Below are positions 8,146-17,173 of a stretch of DNA of 64,000 bases, piece after piece. The stretch's first letter is position 1. Every line of letters begins with the position of its first letter. The position numbers and the translations under genes were made by a program. Origin of the DNA: Domibacillus indicus. Lineage in GTDB: Bacteria > Bacillota > Bacilli > Bacillales > Domibacillaceae. The stretch lies in assembly GCF_023715895.1 (NCBI RefSeq), contig NZ_JAMBOO010000014.1, positions 1 to 64,000 on the forward strand, given 5' to 3'. The notes beneath the pieces are model-generated. The model ran no database searches, was not told the DNA's origin, and worked only from the letters and a program-made list of their open reading frames with translations.

Positions 8146-8493
8146 ATGTTGGTAGTAAGGCATAAAAAGAAGTTTTTATTTAGTACTATACTAGTATTTC
8201 TAGCGGCGGGTCTTTTACTGTCTTTTCATGGTTCCGAAGTAAAGACGAGCTTTCCTGTACCCAGAAGCGCTGAATTAACAAAGCAGGATATGAAAGAGAG
8301 ATATGCCGAATACAGCTGGGGTCCTGCATCTGAGTCATATGGCCTTCCATTCTATTACACAATCATCATTAGACTTTGGGGATGGAACCAGGAAATGCGC
8401 TTTGGAGCAACAACCTACTATGAAAAGCAAGGGACGGTCATCAGTGCCACCTCCTTAAACAATAATCTATTTATTAGTATAGAAAAGGAATAA
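8146..8493 (+). CDS. Small exported or membrane-anchored hypothetical protein, 115 aa
   Basis: Starts MLVVRHKKKFLFSTILVFLAAG, a positively charged n-region followed by a hydrophobic segment (residues ~10-26) that is a signal anchor or uncleaved signal peptide. The remaining ~85 residues are extracellular and aromatic-rich (LPFYYTIIIRLWGWNQ). GAGGTGG lies 10 nt before the ATG. I recognise no family. A terminator follows 70 bp downstream, so it is probably transcribed on its own or with the preceding 43-aa ORF. Confidence 0.55.
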   Translation: MLVVRHKKKFLFSTILVFLAAGLLLSFHGSEVKTSFPVPRSAELTKQDMKERYAEYSWGPASESYGLPFYYTIIIRLWGWNQEMRFGATTYYEKQGTVISATSLNNNLFISIEKE

Positions 8494-8562
8494 TGTTTTT
8501 CTTACATAAAGAGTAATAAAGGATTTTAAGAGGTTACTATTTCGTTTTCTCACCCGTATGAG

Positions 8563-8605
8563 GGACACTGAATAAACGCAAGCATTCGTATACGGTTTAG
8601 TGTCC
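8563..8605 (+). terminator. Hairpin terminator
   Basis: GGACACT pairs with AGTGTCC, extended imperfectly through AATAAACG/CGGTTT, followed by TTCTTT. It ends the 115-aa protein transcript. Confidence 0.6.
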
Positions 8606-8765
8606 TTCTTTGGTTATCCAAAAAGGAGCGAGACGGAGGGAAACCTTAAAAGAGCAGGTAAACTTTGGCGGCCGCATTGATTTATAAGTGGGAATCAAAT
8701 AGAGTGAATGGATAAGAAATCACGCACTTTCTGGAAAGATAAACAAATAAAATAAACTTTTGTTA

Positions 8766-8794
8766 TTGACAAAACGTTTAACTGCTACTAAAAT
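8766..8794 (+). promoter_or_regulatory. Sigma-A promoter of the riboswitch/permease transcript
   Basis: TTGACA at 8766-8771 and TAAAAT at 8789-8794 are separated by exactly 17 bp. Transcription would start near 8801, about 70 nt before the aptamer. Confidence 0.75.
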
Positions 8795-8869
8795 TAGAAA
8801 CTATTCGAAAATAGTTATACCTATTTAAAAATTGAATAAATAGCAGGCTATGATTGCTATGGATCACAC

Positions 8870-8958
8870 TATAGCAGGAGCAGCTTCTGGAGAGACCGCG
8901 GATGAATTCCACGGCGCCGAAGGGTTCACAATCTCAGGCAAAAGGACAGAAGAGTACT
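8870..8958 (+). promoter_or_regulatory. Glycine riboswitch (single recognisable aptamer)
   Basis: The conserved glycine-aptamer core is present in order: CTTCTGGAGAGACCG at 8884-8898, CGCCGAAGGG at 8915-8924, and CTCAGGCAAAAGGACAGAAG ending near 8952. The P1 helix forms between CTTCTG and CAGAAG. Only one full aptamer is seen; the preceding bases may form a ghost aptamer. A terminator hairpin follows at 9025, so glycine binding should control read-through into the amino acid permease. Whether glycine turns the gene on or off cannot be decided by eye. Confidence 0.9.
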
Positions 8959-9024
8959 GAATATTTATTTGTCATGCGGATCATTGTCAGCGTGGCAAAT
9001 ATTATTTGTTATTCTTATGACCAT

Positions 9025-9055
9025 GAGATTGGAGGACATCCAATCTCTTTTTTTT
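9025..9055 (+). terminator. Riboswitch-associated terminator
   Basis: GAGATTGGA and TCCAATCTC form a perfect 9-bp stem with a 5-nt loop, followed by eight T. It is located between the glycine aptamer and the permease start. Confidence 0.85.
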
Positions 9056-9122
9056 ATAGGTTTTACTCTATTGCTCATTGTTTCACATTAAAGATTTTAT
9101 TGTTTTTAAGGAGGCGTTACAT

Positions 9123-10487
9123 GTGGCACAACAAGAATTAAAGAGAGATTTATCCAATCGGCATGTTCAGCTGATTGCCATTGGCGGAACGATTGGTACC
9201 GGATTATTTTTAGGGTCCGGTAAAGCGATACAAATGGCGGGTCCCTCTATCATCTTTGCTTATTTAATCGTCGGTATTGCGCTTTTTTTCGTGATGAGGG
9301 CGCTGGGGGAACTTCTGTTATCAAAAGGAGGATATCAATCCTTAACAGACATTGCTGAAGACTATCTTGGACCTTGGGCATCGTTTGTTACGGGATGGAC
9401 CTATTGGTTTTGCTGGATTATGACGGCGATGGCTGATGTAATTGCTGTTGGTGTATATATACAATATTGGTTTGATATCCCGCAATGGATACCAGCGGTT
9501 ATCTGCTTAATCATTTTATTAGGACTCAATCTATTAACGGTAAAGCTTTTTGGAGAGTTGGAATTTTGGTTTGCTTTAATAAAGGTTATTACGATTCTTG
9601 CATTAATTGGCATAGGGGTTATCTTGCTCGTGATGGGATTCCAGACGGATGCAGGAACCGTTACAGTTCAAAATCTGTGGGAACACGGAGGATGGTTTCC
9701 AAACGGAATGTCAGGTTTCTTGCTGTCATTCCAAATGGTTGTATTTGCTTATGTCGGTGTGGAATTAGTCGGTGTATCGGCAGCGGAAACATCTAATCCG
9801 CAAAAAAATATTCCATCGGCTATTAATAAAATTCCTTTAAGAATTCTCTTTTTCTATGTGGGCGCACTGATCGTCCTGTTATGTATTAACCCATGGACGG
9901 AGCTAAATGCAGCGGAAAGCCCGTTTGTTAAAACGTTTAGTTTAGTCGGGATTCCTGTTGCCGCGGGAATTATTAATTTTGTCGTGTTAACTTCAGCTGC
10001 TTCTGCTTGCAACAGCGGAATGTTTTCAACGAGCCGGATCCTTTATAATTTAAGCAATCAGGACCAGGGTCCAGCACATTTGGCCAAACTAAATAAAAAT
10101 CATGTACCAAGTAACGCGTTATGGATCTCCACACTTGTTGTATCAGCGGGAGCTCTTTTAAGCAAACTGATCCCGGAACAAGCTTTTGGAATCGTAACAA
10201 CCATAAGCGCTATTTGCTTTATTTGGGTTTGGAGTGTCATTCTCATTTGCCATTTACGGTATAAGAAAACACAACCGCTCTTACAGGCCAAATCAACATT
10301 TAAAGCACCATTCGCACCATTTGTGAATTACCTTGTTTTAGCATTGTTCGCGATGATCCTTATTATTATGCTGATTGCCGAAGAAACACGTCCGGCCTTA
10401 CTGATGACTCCTTTATGGTTTATTCTATTATTTGTTTTGTATTGGAGTAGAAAGAAAAAGAAGGAAAGCACCAAAATATCCGCATAA
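9123..10487 (+). CDS. Amino acid permease, glycine/D-alanine/D-serine type
   Basis: APC-superfamily symporter of ~454 residues with about 12 membrane segments. The N-terminal motif LIAIGGTIGTGLFLGSGK and the helix-2/3 sequence ALGELLLSKGGYQSLTDIAE are diagnostic of the AAT family that includes CycA, AapA and GabP. The start is GTG at 9123, 8 nt after AAGGAGG; the ATG two bases earlier is out of frame. The upstream glycine riboswitch makes glycine (or D-alanine/D-serine with glycine) the likely substrate. The gene is monocistronic. Confidence 0.88.
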   Translation: MAQQELKRDLSNRHVQLIAIGGTIGTGLFLGSGKAIQMAGPSIIFAYLIVGIALFFVMRALGELLLSKGGYQSLTDIAEDYLGPWASFVTGWTYWFCWIMTAMADVIAVGVYIQYWFDIPQWIPAVICLIILLGLNLLTVKLFGELEFWFALIKVITILALIGIGVILLVMGFQTDAGTVTVQNLWEHGGWFPNGMSGFLLSFQMVVFAYVGVELVGVSAAETSNPQKNIPSAINKIPLRILFFYVGALIVLLCINPWTELNAAESPFVKTFSLVGIPVAAGIINFVVLTSAASACNSGMFSTSRILYNLSNQDQGPAHLAKLNKNHVPSNALWISTLVVSAGALLSKLIPEQAFGIVTTISAICFIWVWSVILICHLRYKKTQPLLQAKSTFKAPFAPFVNYLVLALFAMILIIMLIAEETRPALLMTPLWFILLFVLYWSRKKKKESTKISA

Positions 10488-10727
10488 CATTAACCATGAA
10501 TGGATGCCTGTCTCCCTTATGTGAATGCGTTCATGGAGCGGAGATCTGTGCCTTACCATATGTTGTGGAGCACTATACTGAGAAGCAGGAATAAATCAAA
10601 ACGTATTTGTATGAAGTACAGGAGCAGTTCACTAATCATTCCTTCCTCAACAATAGGGCATTTTAATGAAGTAACGAAAAAGCTCCATTTCTTTATTTTG
10701 ATACGGAAATGCAAAACACCTTTTAAG
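10488..10727 (+). other. Gap with traces of a decayed coding sequence
   Basis: Two frames show protein-like pieces, for example CLSPLCECVHGAEICALP followed after a stop by IKTYLYEVQEQFTNHSF. No intact frame, ribosome binding site or known family is visible. It may be a degraded gene. Confidence 0.25.
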
Positions 10728-10769
10728 CAGCCAGCTGCCGGTACGCAACCGGCGGCTGGCTGTTTGTTT
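10728..10769 (+). terminator. Strong GC-rich terminator
   Basis: CAGCCAGCTGCCGGT and ACCGGCGGCTGGCTG form a long, nearly perfect stem with TTTGTTT behind it. It probably ends the permease transcript. Confidence 0.75.
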
Positions 10770-10900
10770 CATTTCGCTTCAAAATGGGGCGTTTAAGACT
10801 TGGACAAGGAATGAAGCCTATACAAACATTACATACATGGACAGGTTGCAGGATTCTTCGGTTTATGATCCAAAAGGAAAGAGGAAATAACGGTGAACCT

Positions 10901-10931
10901 CTCCAACTAATTGCTGCGCAATTTGATGGAG
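10901..10931. repeat. IS end hairpin, tnpB 3' side
   Basis: Imperfect palindrome CTCCAACTAATTGC...GGAG; 27 of 31 bases are the same as in the copy at 12337. It is the right end with respect to tnpB on the minus strand. Confidence 0.75.
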
Positions 10932-11100
10932 CATCTCTGCCAGAGACATGAAAAAACATACTCTGACTTCATTGATTTTCCTGCTTCATCGATATCTGCC
11001 CTGTTCTTCCGAACAGGGTCTTACATCATCTCCACAGGCGTTGTTTTATACTGTTCGGGCGGGACCTCGACCTACAGTTGTAAAGGAATTATATTGCCGG
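10932..11100 (-). ncRNA. Putative omega RNA (TnpB guide scaffold)
   Basis: The ~155 nt between the tnpB stop and the right-end hairpin contain structured sequence, including CCCTGTTCGGAAGAACAGGG as a hairpin on the minus strand. In IS200/IS605 elements this position encodes the omega RNA whose guide lies just outside the right end, here the bases below 10901 on the minus strand. The extent is inferred by position. Confidence 0.5.
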
Positions 11101-12240
11101 ACTGAGTCCTATCTGTACCAGCCCAGCTTTTTCAATGTTTAAGGCAGCATTATGGTCGCGGTCCAGCACAAGACCGCAGTCCGGACAGGCATGCGTTCGG
11201 ATAGAAAGGGATTTTTTTACCCTTTTTCCGCAGCCCGAGCAGTCCTGGGTGGTGAAATGCGGCTTCACTTTGACCAGCTGGCCGCCATTGCGCTCGCATT
11301 TGTACGCCAGAAACTGGCGGAACATTCCCCATCCAGCATCATGAATCGATTTGGACACTTTCCGGTTTTTCACCAGATTACGGATGTTCAAATCCTCTAC
11401 ACAAACGACACTGTAGGTGTTTGCCAGGCGGAACGCTGTTTTATGCAGGAAATCCTTCCGCTGGTTCGCTACCCTGGCATGAAGCTTCTGTAGCCTAGCC
11501 ACTTGTTTTTGCCAGTGTGAGGAGCCTTTTTTCTTTCTTGAAAGTTTCTTCTGGGCACGCTTGAGCTTTTTCTCCTCCTTACGGAGAAAGCGTGGGTTTG
11601 GAATCTCTTCGCCGTTCGACAGAACGGCAAATTTCTTGATGCCGACATCAACGCCGGCTGTTTTAGAGGATTGATGGATAACCTGCGGCGGGTCTGCCTG
11701 TCTTTCGACACAGAAAATAGCAAACCAGTGCTCGTTTTGGCGCTTAATGATCACCTGTTTGACTTTGCCATCCAGTTTCCGGTGGAGGCGGATATCCACT
11801 AAGCCCAGTTTAGAAATGAGGAGCTTTCCTCCTTTTCCGAAGGAAACGGCCCGCCGGACAGTATGAACTTTTCCTTTTTTATCTTTTTGTTTACTCAGGC
11901 CAAACTGTGTAAATGTAATCGAGTGGTAGTCTTTATGTTTTTTTATCTTAGGGTAGCCGGCTTCTTTTTTGAAGAATTGATCAAACGCTTTTCCCAGCCT
12001 GTCCAGTGTTTCCTGAAGGGGCTGAGAAGGCACTTTTTTAAGGTATGGATGATGCTTCTTGGATAGTGTTAACAGGGTACTGAGATCAGATTTAGCCAGG
12101 TTTTTCTTATTCTTTTGGTAGGCTCTTTGTTTATCGAGAAGAGCGGAATTATACTGCTGGCGGCAGAGGTTGACCCATGAGTGAAGCGTGCTTTTTTGTT
12201 CTTCAGTCGGAAAAATTTCGAACCGGTAATTCAACATCAT
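11089..12240 (-). CDS. tnpB: RNA-guided endonuclease TnpB
   Basis: A 383-residue TnpB/OrfB protein. The split RuvC catalytic residues are present: Asp in AGVDVGIKKF, Glu in VVCVEDLNI and Asp in LDRDHNAALN. The zinc ribbon is CSGCG...CPDCG, and the N-terminal helix-turn-helix/wedge region begins LNYRFEIFPTEEQ. All catalytic residues are intact, so nuclease activity is plausible. GGAGGTG precedes the ATG by 7 nt. TnpB cuts DNA matching the omega RNA guide next to a target-adjacent motif and promotes retention of the element. No tnpA neighbour. Confidence 0.92.
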   Translation of the reverse strand: MMLNYRFEIFPTEEQKSTLHSWVNLCRQQYNSALLDKQRAYQKNKKNLAKSDLSTLLTLSKKHHPYLKKVPSQPLQETLDRLGKAFDQFFKKEAGYPKIKKHKDYHSITFTQFGLSKQKDKKGKVHTVRRAVSFGKGGKLLISKLGLVDIRLHRKLDGKVKQVIIKRQNEHWFAIFCVERQADPPQVIHQSSKTAGVDVGIKKFAVLSNGEEIPNPRFLRKEEKKLKRAQKKLSRKKKGSSHWQKQVARLQKLHARVANQRKDFLHKTAFRLANTYSVVCVEDLNIRNLVKNRKVSKSIHDAGWGMFRQFLAYKCERNGGQLVKVKPHFTTQDCSGCGKRVKKSLSIRTHACPDCGLVLDRDHNAALNIEKAGLVQIGLSPAI

Positions 12241-12336
12241 CTCGATTCACCTCCATTATTTAACAAATACAGTATACCAAAAAGGAAACATACGTTTCAA
12301 CTACTAAGCAGCAAACACAAAAAAGCGGCCATTCAT

Positions 12337-12367
12337 CTCCCACTAATTGCGGAGCAATTTGAAGGAG
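12337..12367. repeat. IS end hairpin, tnpB 5' side
   Basis: Imperfect palindrome CTCCCACTAATTGC...GGAG in the same orientation as the copy at 10901. It is the left end with respect to tnpB. Confidence 0.75.
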
Positions 12368-12393
12368 TCTTCTGGCCGTTAATGCGATAAAAA

Positions 12394-12423
12394 GCAGCTA
12401 CTTTCCGTAGCTGCCATTTTTTT
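12394..12423. terminator. Bidirectional terminator
   Basis: GCAGCTAC and GTAGCTGC form a stem with loop TTTCC; T-runs follow on both strands. On the minus strand it lies about 65 bp past the end of the decarboxylase gene. Confidence 0.7.
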
Positions 12424-12486
12424 ATGAAGGATTCAAGTCTTATATTTTGGGGAAGCCGGCACGGTTTCCGAAACGAAAGAGCAGTT

Positions 12487-14177
12487 TTAGTTCTGCTGCT
12501 CTTGCTTCTCTAAATACGTATGCATATTGTCAAGATAAGCGGGTGCATCCATTGTCTCCGCTGCGATCATTTCAATGATGCAAAGTTTATTTGCGTTTTG
12601 TGCCTCCTTGATGGCTTGATCAAGTTCGCCGTTCGTCCGGACTTCCATCGTGAAAGCCTCATGCCCAAAAACCTCTACCAGTTTTGTATACTTCCAATTT
12701 GGAATTTGATTGTACTGCTGATTTTCGGTTTTCACATTTAAATATTTCTCAATCGTATATCCTTTGTTGTTGAGAACAAAAATGATCGGAGTGCATCCAT
12801 TCTCAAGCATCGAACTAATTTCCTGTACAGTCAGCTGTAAGGAGCCGTCACCGGTAAAAAGCAGAACCCGCTGGTTCTTTGCTGCTATACAGGCCCCAAA
12901 TGCAGCAGGCGTCGCATATCCAATGCTTTGCCACCCGCCCTGGGCAATATAGGTCGCGCCTTTAGGCAGTTTCATTTGTGCCATGCCATACGCGAGCGTA
13001 CCTGTTTCCACAACTACAATATCCTTTTCCTTCAGCATCTGCTGGATTCGAGGATAATAGAATGACGCGGCAATCGGTTCGTCTGGATCACCGCTGGCCA
13101 GATCATACGGAAAACTTGGCTTTGTAAATTCTTGCTTTTGGCGGTACCCAATGGTCGGCAGCACGCTCAGTATGTCCTCAGCCATGATATTTGAATAATG
13201 GGCTTCACCCACTTGAACGGATTCAGGCTGAATATCTATCGTTTTAAGAGGGTTTAGTTTTGCTGTATATTTTGACATATTAACATCCGATTGGATGTGT
13301 CCCACCATGATGAGGCAGTCAGCCCCCTCCACAATATCGCGCACTTCTTCACTCCCGAAGGCCCCGCCGTACATGCCAATATATTGTGGATGGCTTTCAT
13401 CAAACCCGCTTTTTCCCTGCATCAATGAGGCGACCGGTATATTCATTTGTTCGGCCAGGTATTGGATGGAATCTTGCAAACCGTAACGCAGTGTTTTCAT
13501 GTCAACGAGCATGACCGCACTTTGCGCCTGTTCCAGCATTAGTTCAACAGCAGAAACAGCCTCCTGTAATGAGTGTTTATTTGTTTTTGGCTGTTCCATC
13601 TTCTGGCTTTCATGCAGTGCAATCGGTTTCGTCACAAGGTCAATGGCCACAACTAAATACACAGGCTTTTTTTGTTGTTTAGCGATACGGATGGCGGCCG
13701 GAATTTCCATCTGCGCATTTTCCGGCGTCAGGATCGCGTGATATTTTCATATACTTTCCGAAACACGTCGTAGTCCCCATCCATTAAAGTGTGGTGCAGC
13801 AGTTTTTTCTCCTGCTGTTCAGTCGATTTGGGAGAACCCACGATATGTATGATCGGTACACTTTCACTATAGGCACCGGCGACGGCATTGCACGCGCTCA
13901 GCTCCCCAACACCAAAAGTAGTGATCAGTGCAGCCATCCCTTTTATCCGGGCGTAGCCGTCAGCCGCATATCCCGCATTCAGCTCGTTTCTTCCATTAAT
14001 AAATTGAATCCCTTCATATTTCTCAAGCGTATCCAGCAAGGAGAAATTATAGTCTCCCGGCACCCCAAAAATCTCGTCAATTCCTTCTTCCTTTAAGCAG
14101 TCGAACAAATATTGGCCGAGTGTTCTATTTTCTTCATGTGTTCCACTCTGAAATGATGTATGTGTTGAATGAGGCAA
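12487..14177 (-). pseudogene. 2-oxo acid decarboxylase (indolepyruvate/branched-chain type), frameshifted
   Basis: ThDP-dependent decarboxylase interrupted by a one-base loss. The first part (TTG start 14177, stop at 13728) carries [12 protein letters not shown], the ThDP-activating Glu in [17 protein letters not shown] and the His pair in [15 protein letters not shown]. The second part continues from [19 protein letters not shown] with the ThDP motif GDGSLQLTVQEI...NNKGYT. Joining needs one extra base near 13736-13742. Everything else is conserved, so the lesion is recent or a sequencing error. An intact enzyme would convert phenylpyruvate, indolepyruvate or branched-chain keto acids to aldehydes. 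Confidence 0.85.
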
Positions 14178-14563
14178 TACAAACACTCCCTATCGTTTAA
14201 TCGTTCATTCTTCTATACCCCCCTCACTTTTGAGCTAATCCCTTAACTCAGCTAAAGAAAGCTGGATTGTTAACACTAAATCATGCAGTTTTTAAGGGCA
14301 TTTTTCTAAACTACACAGGGGTTAGGCAGCCTAGTGTGCCATGAATGCGCAGTGATTTATAGGGTCGATTACTTACCGACTGCCAGCAATCCAATTACCA
14401 ATAGCAGAGAGAAAGTGAGCCTGCGGCAAAGCTGCTCTTCTGAAGAAGTGAAATGATTAAAAATGAAGTGTTTCCAAGAGACAAGCCTTTCCGAATCGAA
14501 AGGCTTGTCTCTTTTTAGGTATGCAGGAATTTTTTTACCTAAAAGTAAAAGGTTCATCTGGGT
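14178..14563. other. Gap between decarboxylase and TetR gene
   Basis: No convincing gene. It contains one terminator-type hairpin at 14479-14510; a 62-codon minus-strand ORF here overlaps that hairpin and looks like chance. Confidence 0.4.
14479..14517 (+). terminator. Terminator hairpin
   Basis: AGACAAGCCTTTC pairs perfectly with GAAAGGCTTGTCT across a 6-nt loop, followed by CTTTTTA. No plus-strand gene ends nearby, so it may be an orphan or stop antisense transcription. Confidence 0.6.
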
Positions 14564-15169
14564 CTATTGCTCAATAGAAAGCCCCATCACAGCAGCCGGC
14601 CCCTTTGTCACAATTTGAATCAAGTACTTTGCCATTTCTTCCGGTGAGTAGGGCTGCTCTGCTGAAATCCACCAAAATATCGTTCCGGTGACGGCCGAGA
14701 TTAAAAATGGCAAAAAAATCTCTTTTGGAACGAGATGAACGGCATTTGATCCGAATAAAACATGGAACTGCTCCGTAAAAAGAGTGTTTGCTGTTTGAGC
14801 AAAACGCTCCTTAACATTGCCTTCACCTTCTTGAGCCAGCAGTGTTGTAAAAAAATCAGCATTTTGCCCAACAGCGGTAAAAACAGACTCTATTACAAAT
14901 AAAAATTGCTTCTGGTACAAGGTTCCGTCATGTACATGCCTTGGCGGAGAAAAGTGGTCTCGAAGAGCCGCTAACCGCTCGTCAATCAATCGGTCAAGCA
15001 GCTCATACTTATCGGCATAATGAGAATAAAAAGTAGCTCGGTTGATCATGGCGGCATCGGCAATATCTTGAATTGTAATGTCTTGAAATTGCTTTTTCGC
15101 TAACAGCTCCAAAAATGCTTTTTCAATGGATTGAAGTGTACGGCGAACACGCAAATCCACTTTTTTCAT
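14564..15169 (-). CDS. TetR/AcrR-family transcriptional regulator
   Basis: A 201-residue repressor. The N-terminal helix-turn-helix spans residues ~10-55 with DITIQDIADAAMINRATFYSHYADKYELL, a textbook TetR pattern. The C-terminal ligand domain ends with FLPFLISAVTGTIFWWIS, which fits TetR_C_33-type drug-transporter regulators. The ATG at 15169 has GGAGGGAG just upstream. It is divergent from an ABC-2 exporter, and a perfect 22-bp palindrome lies between, so it very probably represses that exporter and itself. Confidence 0.88.
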   Translation of the reverse strand: MKKVDLRVRRTLQSIEKAFLELLAKKQFQDITIQDIADAAMINRATFYSHYADKYELLDRLIDERLAALRDHFSPPRHVHDGTLYQKQFLFVIESVFTAVGQNADFFTTLLAQEGEGNVKERFAQTANTLFTEQFHVLFGSNAVHLVPKEIFLPFLISAVTGTIFWWISAEQPYSPEEMAKYLIQIVTKGPAAVMGLSIEQ

Positions 15170-15292
15170 TCTTCTCCCTCCTTTTAAACGACAATTTTGT
15201 CTTTTTTGTTCGATAAACAACAGATCGATTGTTTTGCAAATTGATTATTTAAAACAGAGTCTTAATAATAAAGATAGAATACATAGCGATTC

Positions 15293-15314
15293 TTATACAA
15301 CAATTGTTGTATAA
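15293..15314. promoter_or_regulatory. TetR-type operator, perfect 22-bp palindrome
   Basis: TTATACAACAA at 15293-15303 is followed directly by its exact complement TTGTTGTATAA. It sits 16 bp before the ABC ATPase start codon, where a bound repressor would block transcription or the ribosome binding site region. Confidence 0.8.
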
Positions 15315-15329
15315 AAGGAGGGGATCACG

Positions 15330-16031
15330 ATGATTGTGGTTCGAGGCTACTCTCAGTCATTTGGAAAAAAGGATGTTCTAAAAGAAGTGGATTTTTCCAT
15401 TGAGAGGGGAGAAATGGTGGGGCTGATTGGACCAAGCGGCTCGGGGAAAACAACGTTAATTAAATCGCTGATTGGCATGCAGGTTCCGACGAAAGGAACG
15501 GTTCATGTATTCAATGAACAGCAGCCCACCCTTAAGGTATCGAAGCAGATTGGGTATATGGCACAATCGGATGCTTTGTATGACGATTTAACTCCTAAAG
15601 GAAACTTGAAGTATTTCGGTAAATTATATGGACTCCGGAAGAAAAAGCTGGCAGAGCGAATGGAATATGTTCTGCATTTTGTGGACTTGGCGAGAGATGC
15701 TGATCGGCCTATCCATTCTTTTTCAGGAGGGATGAAGCGCCGGCTGAGTCTGGCTATTGCACTCATTCATGAACCGCAGATTTTGCTGCTCGATGAGCCA
15801 ACTGTGGGGATTGATCCGAAGTTGAAGCGAACGTTTTGGGAAGAGTTTGAAGCACTTCGCTCCAGGGGAGTGACGATTTTAGTCACGACCCACATTATGG
15901 ATGAAGCAGAAAGATGTGACCGTCTGTTGCTTATCCAAGATGGACGGCTGATTGACGCAGGCACTCCGCAGGAACTGACCAATCGCTTCGGGTCGATTGA
16001 AAATGTATTTATTCAAAAGGAGGGGGTGTAA
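15330..16031 (+). CDS. ABC transporter ATP-binding protein (ABC-2 exporter)
   Basis: A 233-residue ATPase with all motifs: Walker A GPSGSGKTT, Q-loop YMAQSDALY, signature SFSGGMKRRLS, Walker B LLLDEPTVGID and switch His TTHIMDEAE. Membership of the DRA/YbhF-YhcH-like exporter group is suggested by the pairing with a single ABC-2 permease. AAAGGAGGGG is a strong ribosome binding site before the ATG. The stop codon overlaps the permease start by one base (TAATG). Likely exports a drug-like or toxic compound under TetR control. Confidence 0.9.
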   Translation: MIVVRGYSQSFGKKDVLKEVDFSIERGEMVGLIGPSGSGKTTLIKSLIGMQVPTKGTVHVFNEQQPTLKVSKQIGYMAQSDALYDDLTPKGNLKYFGKLYGLRKKKLAERMEYVLHFVDLARDADRPIHSFSGGMKRRLSLAIALIHEPQILLLDEPTVGIDPKLKRTFWEEFEALRSRGVTILVTTHIMDEAERCDRLLLIQDGRLIDAGTPQELTNRFGSIENVFIQKEGV

Positions 16032-17152
16032 TGCAGGCACTCGTGGTCGCAGAACGTGTCGTTGCCCAGGTATTCAAAGATAAACGGACGATGGCGATGA
16101 TGTTTTTGGCTCCCTTGTTTGTTCTTTATTTATTGTTTACCATTTTAGGGTCAAGTTCAGACAATGTTACGATCGGCACATTTGGCCTGCCGGCGTCTTT
16201 CGAACAAATATTAAAAGAAGAAACGCCTGCCCGCTCGTATGCGTCACGCGAAGCAGCGGAAGAAGCGATGAAAGAGCTGGAAATCGATGCGCTTGTTTAT
16301 CTAGAAAACGAAACACCTCATATTTTAATCGAAGGAGGCGACGTGTCCAAAAATGCGCAGGCGCTCCAGGTAATTCAATCTGCTTTAACCAAACAATCCG
16401 TTGAGCAGGGGCAGACGGTAAACAAGCAGCTGCTCGAACAAATCAAGCAGCTGCAGGTTCAGCTCGGCCAGGAAGCGAATGTGCCGGCTGAGTCCGCACC
16501 TACGGCTGTTGGAAAGCCGCAAATTGATTTTTTACACGGCGACGAAGATGCAGGGCTCTTTGATCAAACGGCCCCCGCTTTAATGGGGTTTTTTATCTTT
16601 TTGTTTGTGTTCATTATTTCAGGGGTAAGCTTTCTCCGTGAGCGCTCATCGGGCACACTGGAGAGAACATTCGCGACACCATTAAAGAGGTCGAGTATCG
16701 TATGGGGATATTTCATCGGCTTTTTCCTGTTTGTCGTCATTCAAACGCTGCTGATTCAGTTGTTTATGGTGAATGTATTGGATGTGACCCAGTCCGGAAG
16801 CTACAGTTTGCTGCTGCTTGTGAACTTACTGACTGCGAGCGTCGCTTTGTCGCTCGGCCTGCTGCTGTCAAGCTTTGCAAAATCCGAGTTTCAGCTTATT
16901 CAGTTTATTCCACTTGCAATCGTACCACAGATCTTCTTCAGCGGAATTTTTGATTTATCTGATGCACCCGTCTGGGTAGAGGTCATTAACCGCTTAATGC
17001 CGCTTACGTATGCGGCTCACGCCCTGCAAAACATTATGACACGAGGCGCAGGAATGGATACAACAGGAATCGATTTGATCGTCCTTGCTGGGTTCATTGT
17101 TGTCTTCGTTTTTCTGAATATGCGGGTGCTTCGAAAAGAGCGGCCTGTTTAA
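16031..17152 (+). CDS. ABC-2 type permease
   Basis: A 373-residue membrane protein. One N-terminal membrane helix (residues ~18-38) is followed by a large extracellular domain to ~residue 175, then five C-terminal helices with FLRERSSGTLERTFATPLKRSS, the typical ABC-2 cytoplasmic signature. It is translationally coupled to the ATPase and forms the exporter channel with it. The extracytoplasmic part holds a Gln-rich coiled-coil stretch (residues ~125-155). Substrate unknown. Confidence 0.88.
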   Translation: MQALVVAERVVAQVFKDKRTMAMMFLAPLFVLYLLFTILGSSSDNVTIGTFGLPASFEQILKEETPARSYASREAAEEAMKELEIDALVYLENETPHILIEGGDVSKNAQALQVIQSALTKQSVEQGQTVNKQLLEQIKQLQVQLGQEANVPAESAPTAVGKPQIDFLHGDEDAGLFDQTAPALMGFFIFLFVFIISGVSFLRERSSGTLERTFATPLKRSSIVWGYFIGFFLFVVIQTLLIQLFMVNVLDVTQSGSYSLLLLVNLLTASVALSLGLLLSSFAKSEFQLIQFIPLAIVPQIFFSGIFDLSDAPVWVEVINRLMPLTYAAHALQNIMTRGAGMDTTGIDLIVLAGFIVVFVFLNMRVLRKERPV

Positions 17153-17173
17153 TAGGTGTTAATAAAAGCAGGG

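Larger units (their letters stand above)
10901..12367. mobile_element. TnpB-only IS200/IS605-type element
   Basis: The tnpB gene is bracketed by two 31-bp copies of the same hairpin-forming sequence in direct orientation, at 10901-10931 and 12337-12367, differing at four positions. Subterminal hairpins in the same orientation at both ends, no terminal inverted repeats and no target duplication are hallmarks of IS200/IS605. No tnpA (Y1 transposase) is present, so movement would need a transposase in trans. Exact cleavage points are a few bases outside the hairpins and are not determined. Confidence 0.8.

Noticed and set aside
10948-11142. Plus-strand ORFs at the tnpB 3' end
   Set aside because: They cover the putative omega RNA region and IS end; no translation signals.
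11135-11723. Several ORFs opposite tnpB
   Set aside because: They lie antisense to a clearly recognised TnpB and show no family features or ribosome binding sites.
14369-14557. 62-codon minus-strand ORF after the TetR gene
   Set aside because: It spans a perfect terminator hairpin and has no ribosome binding site.
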